Part shown: positions 24,411-33,643 of the stretch, one piece after another
How the letters are laid out: each line of letters opens with the position of its first letter
How positions within the stretch are numbered: position 1 is the first letter of the stretch
Assembly: GCA_944387865.1 (NCBI GenBank)
Contig: CALXGN010000001.1
Coordinates: 124,001-188,000 of the forward strand
Length of the DNA stretch: 64,000 nucleotides
Source of the DNA: Scatomorpha stercorigallinarum
GTDB lineage: Bacteria; Bacillota; Clostridia; Oscillospirales; Oscillospiraceae
Reading direction: 5' to 3'
Made by a program: the position numbers and the translations under genes
Notes under the pieces: model-generated
Database searches by the model: none
Seen by the model: the letters and a program-made list of their open reading frames with translations, nothing else
Told to the model about the DNA's origin: nothing

Positions 24411-25667
24411 ATGTCTAACACCAAAAGCAACAAGAACAGCGCCTACAGCTGGCTTGTCCTCATCATGATCACCCTCTGCTACACCTGCACGTTCTTCAGC
24501 CGCTTTGTGTGGTCGCCCGTCATGAGCGAAGCGGCCGGCGACATCGGCATGACGATGAGCCAGGCCGGCGGCCTCATGAGCGCTTTCTATTTCGGCTACC
24601 TGATTCTGCAGATACCCGCCGGCATCGTCGCCGACCGTATCCGCGTCAAGTACCCCATGTTCATCTGCATGCTGCTTATCGCCGGCTCCACCTGGCTCAT
24701 GAGCAGCGACATCGTCAGCAGCTACACCTCCGCTTACGTGGTCCGTTTCATGGGCGGCTTCTTCAGCGGCACCATCATGGCCTGCGCCTCCCGCCTGCTG
24801 TCCAACTACTTTGAGGCCAAGGTGCGCGGCATCGCCTTCGGCATCCTGCTCGCCTCCCCCTCCCTCGGCACCCTGCTCGCCAACCAGATCGGCCCGCGCG
24901 TGCTCGAGGCTTCCGGCTGGCGCGTCACCTTCCAGGTCTGCGCCATCATCATCCTCGTGATCGGCGTCCTCGCCGTGGTGCTCATCCGCGAGCCCAAGGC
25001 CGAGCCCATGCCGGCCAACGCCCCCAAGAGCAGCCTGCTCGACGGCCTCAAGAATTATTTCTCCAACAAGCAGCTCATCCTGCTCTCCATCGCCGGCTTC
25101 CTCTTCATGGCTGTCCCCACCGGCTATTCCACCTGGGCCAACCAGTTCATGACCGGCGCCGCCCCCGCCGGCGGCGGCCTCAGCTCTGTTGACGGCGGCA
25201 CCATCGTCACCTGCTACGCCGTGGCCTCCGTCATCGGCTCCATGTCCTCCGGCTTCATCGGCAAGAAGTTCAACTGGAACCGCAAGTACCTGATCATGGA
25301 GATCTACATCGCCATGGCGATCTTCCTCTTCATCTTCGGTATGCAGCGCAGCTTCACCGGCCTGCTCATCACCTCCATCCTCTTCGGCCTCGTGAGCTGC
25401 TTCTCCTCCAGCCACATCACCACCTGGGCCGTGAACATCGGCGGCAGCAAGTACGCCGCCACCACCACCGCCACCCAGAACCTGCTGCTGCAGGCCAGCA
25501 ACGTCATCTTCCCCACCGTCGCCGGCTCCATCGTTGACGGCGCCACCGTGGACGGCGTTGTGTCCTCCTACATGGGCGTCTGGTACATGTACAGCGCGCT
25601 GCTCGTCGTGGCCTCTATCGTCATGATATTCACCAGCAAGAAGTCCGCCGCCGAGTCCATGCAGTAA
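24411..25667 (+). CDS. MFS transporter
   Basis: A 418-residue protein with about 12 hydrophobic helices and the major-facilitator pattern: loop 2-3 motif near GIVADRIRVKYP (GxxxDRxxRR type) and a hydrophilic central loop (KAEPMPANAPKSS). It begins the operon encoding the second molybdenum hydroxylase, so it probably imports that enzyme's substrate or exports its product. The likely ligand is an organic acid or heterocycle, but that is inference from context. Confidence 0.85.
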   Translation: MSNTKSNKNSAYSWLVLIMITLCYTCTFFSRFVWSPVMSEAAGDIGMTMSQAGGLMSAFYFGYLILQIPAGIVADRIRVKYPMFICMLLIAGSTWLMSSDIVSSYTSAYVVRFMGGFFSGTIMACASRLLSNYFEAKVRGIAFGILLASPSLGTLLANQIGPRVLEASGWRVTFQVCAIIILVIGVLAVVLIREPKAEPMPANAPKSSLLDGLKNYFSNKQLILLSIAGFLFMAVPTGYSTWANQFMTGAAPAGGGLSSVDGGTIVTCYAVASVIGSMSSGFIGKKFNWNRKYLIMEIYIAMAIFLFIFGMQRSFTGLLITSILFGLVSCFSSSHITTWAVNIGGSKYAATTTATQNLLLQASNVIFPTVAGSIVDGATVDGVVSSYMGVWYMYSALLVVASIVMIFTSKKSAAESMQ

Positions 25668-25703
25668 ACCAGAGCTTCACAATTCCGAAAAAGGAGATAT
25701 ACG

Positions 25704-26225
25704 ATGAAGAATCGAGTAGAACGCATCATCACCCTGCGCGTCAACGGCAAGGAGTATGAGCTCCCCATCGGCACCGCCCAGGGCCAGGTGCCCCCGCAGG
25801 AGACGCTCGCGCACACGCTGCGCGACCGCCTGCTGCTCACGGGCACGAAGGTCGCCTGCGATGAGGGCGCGTGCGGCTGCTGCACCGTCATCATGAACGG
25901 CGAGGCCGTCACCAGCTGCATGCTCTTCACCTGCGACTGCGACGGCGCCGACATCACCACCATCGAGGGCCTGGCCGACGCCACCACCGGCGAGCTGAGC
26001 GGCCTGCAGAAGTCCTTCCTCGACAACGTCGGCTTCCAGTGCGGCTTCTGCACGCCCGGCATCATCATGAGCGCCGAGGCCCTGCTCCGCCGCAAGGAGT
26101 ACCCCACCGAGGAAGAGGTCCGCGAGGCCCTCTCCGGCAACCTCTGCCGCTGCGGCACCCACTACAGCGCCGTAGAGTCCGTCATGGCCTACGTCGAGCA
26201 AAGGAGGAAGGCAAACAATGACTGA
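25704..26225 (+). CDS. Molybdenum hydroxylase [2Fe-2S] small subunit (XdhC/CoxS-like)
   Basis: A 173-residue electron-transfer subunit. The plant-type ferredoxin domain holds Cys52/57/60/72 (CDEGACGCC) and the helical domain Cys113/116/148/150 (CGFCTPG, NLCRCG), so both clusters are complete. A GGAGA site precedes the ATG. The gene overlaps the molybdopterin subunit by 8 nt. It relays electrons from the molybdenum site to the FAD subunit. An internal insertion (GTAQGQVPPQ) lengthens the N terminus slightly. Confidence 0.93.
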   Translation: MKNRVERIITLRVNGKEYELPIGTAQGQVPPQETLAHTLRDRLLLTGTKVACDEGACGCCTVIMNGEAVTSCMLFTCDCDGADITTIEGLADATTGELSGLQKSFLDNVGFQCGFCTPGIIMSAEALLRRKEYPTEEEVREALSGNLCRCGTHYSAVESVMAYVEQRRKANND

Positions 26226-28512
26226 AATGCGTCACATCGGCCGCGAGACCAAGCGCATCCTGGGCGAGGACATCCTCACCGGCAAGGCCATGTACACCGG
26301 CGACTTCCACCCGGCCAACATGCACTACGGCAAGATCCTGCACAGCCCCCACCCCTTCGCGCGCATCCGCAGCATCGACTACTCCCGCGCCATGGCCATG
26401 CCCGGCGTGAAGTGCGTCGTCACCCACGCGGACATCGACCCCGACCTCAGCATCAACAACGGCTACACCCCGCCGCGCCACCCCAACGTGCTGGACGAGT
26501 ACGTCCGCTTCGTGGGCGACGCCGTGGCCCTGGTCGTGGCCGAGACCGAGGACATCGCCGAGGAGGCCTGCAAGCTCATCGACGTGGACTACGAGGTGCT
26601 CACACCCGTGTTCAACATGGACGACGCCCTGAAGCCGGACGCTCCCCAGCTCTACAAGGTCTTCCCGGGCAACATCGCCCCCCACAAGCAGAACCTCAAC
26701 TTTGAGACCGGCGACATCGAAAAGGGCTTCTCCGAGGCCGACTATGTCGTTGATATCACCACCGGCATGGACAACGGCCAGAACCCGATGCCCCTCGAGG
26801 CTCCCGTGATCGTGGCCGAGTGGAAGAACGACACGCTCGACCTCATTGCCTCCTGCGCCGCCCCCGCCTACTGCCAGCAGAACGTGGCCTCCTCCATGAA
26901 CCTGCGCTACGAGCAGGTGCGCATCATGGCCCCCGCCGTCGGCGGCTCCTTCGGCAGCAAGCTCTACAGCGGCAACGTGCAGGTGCTGGTGCTGGCCGGC
27001 CTGATGGCCATGAAGGCCCATGTGCCCGTCATGCTGCGCTACACCCGCGAGGAGCATCTCTCCTTCCACCAGAACCGCATGTCCACCAAGGCCCACATCA
27101 AGCTCGGCCTGAAGAAGGACGCCACCGTCACCGCCGTGGAGATGCGCCAGTACTCCGACGCCGGCTACTGCGCCAGCACGCAGGAGTTCATGATGGCCGT
27201 CGGCACCAACAGCCTCATCCACCTCACCAAGACGGAAAACAAAAAATACGACGGCGACGTCGTCGTCACCAATCACATGTGCTCCGGCTCCTTCCGCGGC
27301 TACGGCTACCTGGAGAGCACCACGCTGCTCTCCCGCGCCATCTTCGCCGGCTGCGAGAAGCTGGGCATCGACCCCGTCGAATATCTCCGCAAGAACGCTC
27401 TTACCAAGGGCGAGCATTTCTTCAACGCCAACGCGGCCCCGCACTTTGAGCAGGTCAACGCCGTGTTCGACTGGAGCCATGTCGTTGAAGAGAGCGCCAA
27501 GGCTTTCGGCTGGCATGACAAGTGGAAGGGCTGGGGCGTCCCCACCTGGACGAGCCCGGACGGCCGCTATGCCCGCGGAGTGGGCGTGTTCTCCGCCGGC
27601 CATGCCGACACCGGCGGCAAGCCCTCCAACGCCAGCGTCACCCTCACCGGCCTCGGCGGTGTGTATGTCAACACCGTGATGGTCGATTTCGGCGCCGGTA
27701 CCCGCGAGGTCATGCAGAAGATCGCCGCCGAGGCGCTGAACATGCCTCTCGAGAACGTGCGCCTCTCCCCCGCCGACACCCAGGCGGCTCCCCCCGACTT
27801 CGGCTCCACCGGCTCCCGCTCCACCTACTGCGGCGGCATCTGCGTCAAGCGCGCCTGCGACGACATCCTGCGCCAGATCGGCGAGCGCGCCGAGGCCAAG
27901 CTCGGCATCCCCGCCGCCGAGATCCGTTTCGGCAACGGCTTCGTGTGGCAGGAGGGCAACCCAGACAAGAAGTGGCCCCTCTTCCCCTTCATCATGGGCA
28001 AGGTGGACGGCATCACCGGCGTCGGCCATCACAACGGCGTCGATAACTCCACCATCTACCAGATCCAGTTCGTGGAGATCGAGGTGGACAAGGAGCTCGG
28101 TACCATCAAAGTCATTGACCACTTCTCCGGTGCCGACGCGGGCCGCATAATCAATCCTCTCTCCGCCAAAAACCAGATGGAGTCCTTCTTTGCCGGCATA
28201 GACATCGCCTGCATGGAAGAGACCGTCTATGACCCGCACGACTACCGCGTGCTGAACGCCAACAACATCGACTACAAGATGCGCATGTTCAACGAGGTCC
28301 CCCATCACTCCGACCTGGTCCTCGAGAGCTGCAAGAGCGCCGATTCGCCCTATCCCTTCGGCGCGAACGGCATCGGCGAGCCGACCATAGCCCCGGGCGG
28401 GCCGGCAATCACCATGGCCCTCTATAACGCCTGCGGCATCATGCTCGAGAGCTATCCCTACACCCCCGGCAAGGTTCTTGCGGCTCTCAAAGAAAAGGAG
28501 GAGAACGCGTAA
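26218..28512 (+). CDS. Molybdenum hydroxylase molybdopterin-binding large subunit (xanthine dehydrogenase family)
   Basis: A 764-residue catalytic subunit. The N-terminal hammerhead domain starts at GEDILTGKAMYTGDF; the molybdopterin domains include APAVGGSFGSK and SGSFRGYGY, and the C-terminal NGIGEP supplies the catalytic Glu721. It hydroxylates an aromatic heterocycle, aldehyde or similar carbon using water. Substrate-pocket residues do not let me name xanthine, nicotinate or another compound. AAAGGAGGA precedes the ATG, and its stop overlaps the FAD subunit (TAATG). Confidence 0.9.
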   Translation: MTEMRHIGRETKRILGEDILTGKAMYTGDFHPANMHYGKILHSPHPFARIRSIDYSRAMAMPGVKCVVTHADIDPDLSINNGYTPPRHPNVLDEYVRFVGDAVALVVAETEDIAEEACKLIDVDYEVLTPVFNMDDALKPDAPQLYKVFPGNIAPHKQNLNFETGDIEKGFSEADYVVDITTGMDNGQNPMPLEAPVIVAEWKNDTLDLIASCAAPAYCQQNVASSMNLRYEQVRIMAPAVGGSFGSKLYSGNVQVLVLAGLMAMKAHVPVMLRYTREEHLSFHQNRMSTKAHIKLGLKKDATVTAVEMRQYSDAGYCASTQEFMMAVGTNSLIHLTKTENKKYDGDVVVTNHMCSGSFRGYGYLESTTLLSRAIFAGCEKLGIDPVEYLRKNALTKGEHFFNANAAPHFEQVNAVFDWSHVVEESAKAFGWHDKWKGWGVPTWTSPDGRYARGVGVFSAGHADTGGKPSNASVTLTGLGGVYVNTVMVDFGAGTREVMQKIAAEALNMPLENVRLSPADTQAAPPDFGSTGSRSTYCGGICVKRACDDILRQIGERAEAKLGIPAAEIRFGNGFVWQEGNPDKKWPLFPFIMGKVDGITGVGHHNGVDNSTIYQIQFVEIEVDKELGTIKVIDHFSGADAGRIINPLSAKNQMESFFAGIDIACMEETVYDPHDYRVLNANNIDYKMRMFNEVPHHSDLVLESCKSADSPYPFGANGIGEPTIAPGGPAITMALYNACGIMLESYPYTPGKVLAALKEKEENA

Positions 28513-30872
28513 TGAGATATCACGACTACGTGGCCCCCGAGTCCCTCGAGGAAGCTTCCCAGCTCCTGCAGGAGGACGGCACGGTCATCAGCGCCGGCGC
28601 CACCGACCTCATCGGCGAGCTGAAGGGCAACATACTCACCACCCAGCCTAAGAAGGTCGTCAGCCTGCGCAACATCCCCGGCCTGCGCGGCATCGAGGTC
28701 AAGGAAGACGGCCTGCACGTCGGCGCCATGACCACCCTCGCCGAGATCGAGCGCAGCGAGGCCGTCAACAGCGGCTGGAAGGCCCTGGCCGACGCGGCGC
28801 ACTCCGTCGCCACCCCCAACCTGCGCACCACCGCCACCATCGGCGGCAACATCTGTCAGGACATCCGCTGCTGGTACTACCGTTACCCGGACCAGATCGG
28901 CGGGCGCATCAACTGCCTGCGCAAGGACGGCGCGCTCTGCTACGCCATGCGCGGCGAAAACCGCTATCACTCCATTTTCGGCGCCGAGAAGGTCTGCGGC
29001 ACGCCCTGCTCCGGCGGCTGCCCCGCCGGCACCGATATCCCGGCCTACATGGAGCAGATCCGCGCCGGCAACTGGGACGCCGCCGCCCGCATCATCATGC
29101 AGGTGAACCCCTTCCCGATGCTCACCAGCCGCATCTGCCCGCATCCCTGCCAGGAGAACTGCAACCAGAACCACTACGGCGACAGCGTCGCCATCCACTC
29201 CGTGGAGCGCACCCTGGGCGACTACATCCTGGACAACATCGACAAGTACTACCCCGCCCCGGCCGTCGAGACGGGCAAGAAGATCGCCGTCATCGGCGCC
29301 GGCCCCTCCGGCCTCGCCGCCGCCTGGTATCTGCGCCGCGCCGGCCACACCGTCGTCGTCTACGACCGCATGGAGAAGATCGGCGGCGTCCTGCGCTACG
29401 GCATCCCCCACTACCGCCTGCCGCGCGACATCATCGACCGCGTGGCCGCCGCGCTGGAGGGCATGGGCGTCCAGTTCCGCATGAACACCGAGGTCGGCAA
29501 GGACATCACCGTCGAGCAGCTCGTTGAGCAGAACGACAACGTGTTCTTCGGCACCGGCGCCTGGAAGCAGCCCGTCATCGGCCTCACCGGCGAGGAACTG
29601 ACCGAGTTCGGCCTCAACTTCCTGGTCGAGGTCAACACCTACCTGCAGAAGGCCATCGGCAACGAAGTGCTGGTCTGCGGCGGCGGCAACGTCGCCATGG
29701 ACGTGGCCCTCACCGCCAAGCGCCTGGGCGCCAAGACGGTCAAGCTCGTCTGCCGCAAGCGCAAGGAGGACCTCTCCGCCGCCCCCGAGGAGCTCGCCCG
29801 CGTCATTGAAGAGGGCGTCGAGATCTACGACTGCCGCGGCCTGCGCAGCGTCATCACCGACGAGAGCGGCAAGGTCACCGGGCTGCACACCGTGCGCTGC
29901 TACTCCGTCCGCGGCGCGAACGGCAAGTTCACCACCAGCTACGACGAGAATGACACCCTGGACATCTCCGCCGACTACATCATCATGGCCACCGGCCAGA
30001 AGGTCGGCCTTGACTTCCTGGGCGAGAAGCTGGGCGCGCAGCTCAAGACCGAGCGCGGCCTGATCGGCGTCGACAGCCAGACCTATGCCACCAAGTACCC
30101 CGGCGTGTACGCCGGCGGCGACGTTGTCACCGGCCCGGACATCGCCATCAGGGCCATCCACGCCGGCCGTGTGGCCGCCCGCAGCATCAACCGCAGCCTC
30201 GGCGGCGAGGAATTCCCCACCGTCCCCGGCACCCGTGCCAAGACCTTCGACACCCTGGGCGTGGCCGAGACGAAGATGCACCTGCAGCCCGAGCTGCCCG
30301 TTTCCGAGCGCAGCCTCACCGCCGAGGACACCGGCTCCTACCCCGAGGGCGTGGCCAACGAGGAGGCCAACCGCTGCTTCAACTGCGGCTGCCTGGCCGT
30401 CAACTCCAGCGACGTGGCCACCATGCTCGTCGCCTACCGTGCCACGGTCAAGACCAACATGCGCACCCTCTCCGCCGCCGAGCTGCTGGCCTCCCGCACC
30501 CGCATCAAGGACGTGCTCAAGAACGGCGAGATCGTCACCGAGATCATCGTCCCCAACCAGGGCGAGGGCACCGTGGCCGCCTATGACAAGTACCGCATCC
30601 GCGACAGCGTGGACTTCGCCGTCACCGCCGTGGCCAGCGTGTACACCGTCAAGGACGGCGTGGTGAGCGACGCCAGCATCGTGCTGGGGGCGTGCGCGCC
30701 CGTGCCGCATGAGGCCACCGCCGCCGAGGAGTTCATCACCGGCAAGGCGCCCACGAAGGAAAATGCGAAGAAGATGGGCGAGCTGGCTCTGCTGGGCTCC
30801 ATCCCCCTCGAGCACAACGCCTACAAGATCGACATGACCCGCGTCATGGTCGAGCGCAGCCTCGAGTTCTGA
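28512..30872 (+). CDS. Molybdenum hydroxylase FAD subunit with a nested GltD-like NAD(P)H oxidoreductase
   Basis: A 786-residue fusion. Residues 1-158 are the N-terminal part of the FAD-binding (PCMH) subunit: SAGATDL, ATIGGNICQDIRCWYYR, ENRYHSIFGA. Residues about 160-625 are a complete GltD-like module: cluster cysteines 162/166/170 and 209/213/217, FAD loop IGAGPSG (Gly262/264/267), NADP loop VCGGGNVAMD, and GVYAGGDVVTGP. Then CGCLAVNSSDVATMLVAYRA resumes the FAD subunit exactly where it broke off, running to the C-terminal domain (FAVTAVASV). The whole would couple the hydroxylase to NAD(P)H through two flavins and two clusters (inference). Confidence 0.88.
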   Translation: MRYHDYVAPESLEEASQLLQEDGTVISAGATDLIGELKGNILTTQPKKVVSLRNIPGLRGIEVKEDGLHVGAMTTLAEIERSEAVNSGWKALADAAHSVATPNLRTTATIGGNICQDIRCWYYRYPDQIGGRINCLRKDGALCYAMRGENRYHSIFGAEKVCGTPCSGGCPAGTDIPAYMEQIRAGNWDAAARIIMQVNPFPMLTSRICPHPCQENCNQNHYGDSVAIHSVERTLGDYILDNIDKYYPAPAVETGKKIAVIGAGPSGLAAAWYLRRAGHTVVVYDRMEKIGGVLRYGIPHYRLPRDIIDRVAAALEGMGVQFRMNTEVGKDITVEQLVEQNDNVFFGTGAWKQPVIGLTGEELTEFGLNFLVEVNTYLQKAIGNEVLVCGGGNVAMDVALTAKRLGAKTVKLVCRKRKEDLSAAPEELARVIEEGVEIYDCRGLRSVITDESGKVTGLHTVRCYSVRGANGKFTTSYDENDTLDISADYIIMATGQKVGLDFLGEKLGAQLKTERGLIGVDSQTYATKYPGVYAGGDVVTGPDIAIRAIHAGRVAARSINRSLGGEEFPTVPGTRAKTFDTLGVAETKMHLQPELPVSERSLTAEDTGSYPEGVANEEANRCFNCGCLAVNSSDVATMLVAYRATVKTNMRTLSAAELLASRTRIKDVLKNGEIVTEIIVPNQGEGTVAAYDKYRIRDSVDFAVTAVASVYTVKDGVVSDASIVLGACAPVPHEATAAEEFITGKAPTKENAKKMGELALLGSIPLEHNAYKIDMTRVMVERSLEF

Positions 30873-30873
30873 G

Positions 30874-31284
30874 ATGGCCACCGATAAAGAGCGCGTGCTC
30901 GCCTGGGCCTCGCGGGAGGGGGAGTTCCCCCTCCCCTCCGGGCCGGACGCCACCGGCACGGCCATCGAGCCTGACTGCGGCGACCACCTCACGATGGGCT
31001 TCAAGACGCACCGCGAGGTCATAACGGAGATCGGTTTCGACCTGACGAAGAGCGCCTGCCCCCCGACCCGCGCGAGCGCCGTCTGCGCTGCACACCTGGC
31101 GAAGGGCAAGGCCGTGATGGCCGCTTACCTGACCGTCACCGCCAAGGCGATAGCCAAGGAGCTGAGCGCCGACGGCGAGCTCGACGAGGGCCACGTACAC
31201 TGCGCGCTGATGGCCGAGCTGGCCTTCAAGCGCGCCCTGGCCGCCTACTCCGCGCGCAAGCGCGCCGAGCACGAGGCACAATAA
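30874..31284 (+). CDS. IscU/NifU-like Fe-S cluster scaffold
   Basis: A 136-residue protein starting 1 nt after the FAD subunit. The three scaffold cysteines are at the spacing of IscU (E. coli 37/63/106): Cys35 in DCGD, Cys62 in ACPPTRASAV, Cys110 in HVHCALMAE. The Asp after the first Cys, used in cluster release, is also kept (Asp37). The C-terminal helix AFKRALAAY matches IscU. The first 15 residues are atypical. It is probably dedicated to building clusters for this operon's enzyme, which needs several. Confidence 0.8.
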   Translation: MATDKERVLAWASREGEFPLPSGPDATGTAIEPDCGDHLTMGFKTHREVITEIGFDLTKSACPPTRASAVCAAHLAKGKAVMAAYLTVTAKAIAKELSADGELDEGHVHCALMAELAFKRALAAYSARKRAEHEAQ

Positions 31285-31290
31285 AAAGCG

Positions 31291-31322
31291 AAGCGCCGCG
31301 GCTAAAGCCGCGGCGCTTTTTT
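31291..31322. terminator. Bidirectional rho-independent terminator
   Basis: AAGCGCCGCGGC, TAAA loop, GCCGCGGCGCTTTTTT. It ends the molybdenum hydroxylase operon and faces the convergent hydrolase gene. Confidence 0.88.
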
Positions 31323-32260
31323 CAGCAGCCGATGTCTTTGAGGAATCCCTTCACAGCCTCCGTATAGGCTTCTTCGTCCACGAGGAAGCTCATCGCGTGG
31401 TCCGCGCCGGGCACGGTCAGCAGCCGTTTGGGCGCCGTACAGGCGGCGTAGTTTTCCCGGGACATATCGCAGGGCACGAAGCTGTCCGCCTCGCCGTGGA
31501 TGAAGAGCACCGGCGCTCGGCAGCGCCGCAGGGCCTCCGGCGCGGAACACGCGCGGGTATCGAATCCTCCCAGTGTGCGCGCGCTCGCGCGCAGCAGCGG
31601 CAGGCTGAGCGCCGGCGGGATGTGCACGCTGCGGCTGACATGCTCCATTATGGCCTCCGGCGAGGTGTAGCCGCAGTCGGCGATGATGCCTTTTACGTTC
31701 GCCGGCAGGCGGTCCGCCGCCATCAGCACCGTGGCCGCGCCCATGGAAACGCCGCCGAGGACGATGTCCCTGTCCGGCCCGAAGCGGTCAAGTATGTACT
31801 GTATCCAGTCCAGGCAGTCATAGCGCTCGCGCACGCCGAAGGTTATGGCGCGCCCGGCGCTCTCGCCGTGCGCGCGCTGGTCGGCCGCCAGGACGTCGAT
31901 GCCCAGTTCCCCCGCCAGCTTCAGCATCCCGCAGCCGTCGCGCAGCGGCCAGCTGTGATATCCGTGGAAAAACAGTATCACCGGCCCCTCCCCGGACGCG
32001 GAAAAGCGGAAATACTGCCCGCTGAGCGCGAGCGCGTCCCGCGAACGGACGCCCACGCGCTCGCCTTTCAGTTTTCGCGCCGCGCCGTAGAGCTCGTCCA
32101 GCTTCCGCTGCAGCTCCGGCCTCCTGGAGCGCACCTCCGGCGGCAGGCAGTCCTCCCTGCCCGACGTCCCCGGCGCAAATACGAACGCATAGACGCCGCC
32201 CAGCGCCCCCGCGGCCATCGCGGCCGGCGCGCCCAGGGCGGCGAGCACCTTTTTTGCCAT
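31322..32260 (-). CDS. Alpha/beta hydrolase with N-terminal membrane anchor
   Basis: A 312-residue protein. The ATG at 32260 has a GGAGG site 6 nt upstream. A hydrophobic segment (about residues 5-28) may be a membrane anchor. The serine-hydrolase triad is readable: nucleophile Ser172 in GVSMG, Asp259 in HGEADS, His288 in GADHAMS; the oxyanion region is FFHGYHSW. It is similar to BAAT/YqkD-like acyl hydrolases of Firmicutes. Substrate unknown. It lies downstream of ftsZ, separated by a hairpin. Confidence 0.8.
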   Translation of the reverse strand: MAKKVLAALGAPAAMAAGALGGVYAFVFAPGTSGREDCLPPEVRSRRPELQRKLDELYGAARKLKGERVGVRSRDALALSGQYFRFSASGEGPVILFFHGYHSWPLRDGCGMLKLAGELGIDVLAADQRAHGESAGRAITFGVRERYDCLDWIQYILDRFGPDRDIVLGGVSMGAATVLMAADRLPANVKGIIADCGYTSPEAIMEHVSRSVHIPPALSLPLLRASARTLGGFDTRACSAPEALRRCRAPVLFIHGEADSFVPCDMSRENYAACTAPKRLLTVPGADHAMSFLVDEEAYTEAVKGFLKDIGC

Positions 32261-32278
32261 TGTTACCTCCTGAAAGCA

Positions 32279-32312
32279 CGCGGCCCGCTGCACAGCAATG
32301 CAGCGGGCCGCG
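32279..32312 (-). terminator. Hairpin after ftsZ
   Basis: A 14-bp perfect stem (CGCGGCCCGCTGCA and complement) with a 6-nt loop, 18 bp past the ftsZ stop. Only a weak T content follows on the minus strand, so termination may be partial. Confidence 0.5.
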
Positions 32313-32329
32313 CCGTTATCTGACCGCGC

Positions 32330-33475
32330 TCAGCGGGAGTTGAAGATCTTGAAGATGGTGTCGTAGGGGTCCTCGTCCTTGGCGGCGGGAGCGGCCTCCT
32401 CTTCGGCCTTCGGCTGGGCCGGGGCCGCGGCGGCCTGCTGCCTGGCGTTGGAGTAGAGCCCGCCCTGCTGGGCCGGCTTGCTCTGCTGCGCGGGCTGCTC
32501 CTGCACGCCGGCGGGCTTGGCGTCCTCAAAGCCGGTGGCGATGACGGTGACGCGGATCTCGTCGTCCAGCGTGTTGTCGAAGGTGGCACCGAAGATGATG
32601 TTGGCGTCCGGGTGCGCGGCCTCCTGCACGAGGTTGGCGGCGGTCTCCACGTCCTCCAGGCCCATGTCCTCGCTGCCGGTGACGTTGATGAGCACGCCGT
32701 GCGCGCCGTTGATGGAGGTCTCCATCAGCGGGCTGGCAACGGCCATCTTGGCGGCCTCCTCGGCCTTGCCCTTGCCGACGGCGTGGCCCACGCCCATGTG
32801 GGCGAAGCCGGCGTCCTTCATGATGGTAGTGACATCGGCGAAGTCAAGGTTGATGAAGCCGGTGTTCTTGATGAGGTCGGAGATGCTGGTGACGGCCTGG
32901 CGCAGCACGTCGTCGGCGATCTCGAAGGCGTTGGCCAGCGTGACCTTCTGGTCGGTGGCGTACTTCAGGCGGTCGTTGGGGATGATGAGCAGGGAGTCCA
33001 CCTTGCCGAGCAGGGAGCTGATGCCGGCCAGGGCCTGGTCCATGCGGCGCTTGCCCTCGAACTTGAAGGGCTTGGTGACCACGCCCACGGTGAGCGAGCC
33101 GGCCTCGCGGGCGATCTCCGCCACGATGGGGGCCGCGCCCGTGCCGGTGCCGCCGCCCATGCCGGCGGTGATGAACACCATGTCCGCGTCCTCTATCGCC
33201 TTGGCGATCTCGTTGCGGCTCTCCTCGGCGCTCTTCTTGCCAACGTCGGGGTCGGAGCCGGCGCCCTGTCCATGGGTGAGCTTTTCGCCGATCTGTATCT
33301 TCTGGTCGGCGTTGGAAACGGCCAGGGCCTGCTTGTCCGTATTCACGGAGACGAACTCCACGCCCTGCGTGCCGGATTTGACCATGCGGTTGACGACATT
33401 GTTGCCGGCTCCGCCGACACCGATCACCTTGAGGGTAACAACGTTCTCGGGCCCGGTTTCGGATTTATATGACAT
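32330..33475 (-). CDS. ftsZ: Cell division protein FtsZ
   Basis: A 381-residue tubulin homologue that forms the division ring. GTP-binding GGGTGTG spans 107-113, and the N-terminal VIGVGGAGNNVVNRM and T7-loop NLDFADV are intact. A Gln/Ala-rich linker (about 320-365) leads to the tail DPYDTIFKIFNSR, which differs from the usual (D)IPxFL peptide. The ATG at 33475 follows GGGAGG. It ends the dcw cluster but also has its own promoter candidate. Confidence 0.97.
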   Translation of the reverse strand: MSYKSETGPENVVTLKVIGVGGAGNNVVNRMVKSGTQGVEFVSVNTDKQALAVSNADQKIQIGEKLTHGQGAGSDPDVGKKSAEESRNEIAKAIEDADMVFITAGMGGGTGTGAAPIVAEIAREAGSLTVGVVTKPFKFEGKRRMDQALAGISSLLGKVDSLLIIPNDRLKYATDQKVTLANAFEIADDVLRQAVTSISDLIKNTGFINLDFADVTTIMKDAGFAHMGVGHAVGKGKAEEAAKMAVASPLMETSINGAHGVLINVTGSEDMGLEDVETAANLVQEAAHPDANIIFGATFDNTLDDEIRVTVIATGFEDAKPAGVQEQPAQQSKPAQQGGLYSNARQQAAAAPAQPKAEEEAAPAAKDEDPYDTIFKIFNSR

Positions 33476-33569
33476 TGCTGCTTCCTCCCTGTTATCTTTT
33501 GAAACGCCGGACGGGGCGGGCCGCCGGGTTTTATCGCTGATGTTTCTATTATAGTTTTTTCTTCTACCC

Positions 33570-33598
33570 ATATTATATCTTTTCCCCGGCACGGTCAA
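33570..33598 (-). promoter_or_regulatory. Promoter candidate of ftsZ
   Basis: Minus-strand TTGACC (33593-33598) with TAATAT (33570-33575) at 17 bp; an overlapping TATAAT (33572-33577) is at 15 bp. It is about 95 nt before ftsZ. Confidence 0.5.
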
Positions 33599-33643
33599 CA
33601 ATTTTTTGCTCAAAGGCGAAAAATTGCCCGAAAATTTTGCTCT

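Noticed and set aside
28458..31109. 883-codon minus-strand frame opposite the FAD/GltD subunit
   Set aside because: Repetitive Ala/Gly/Val/Asp composition typical of a shadow of a GC-rich gene.
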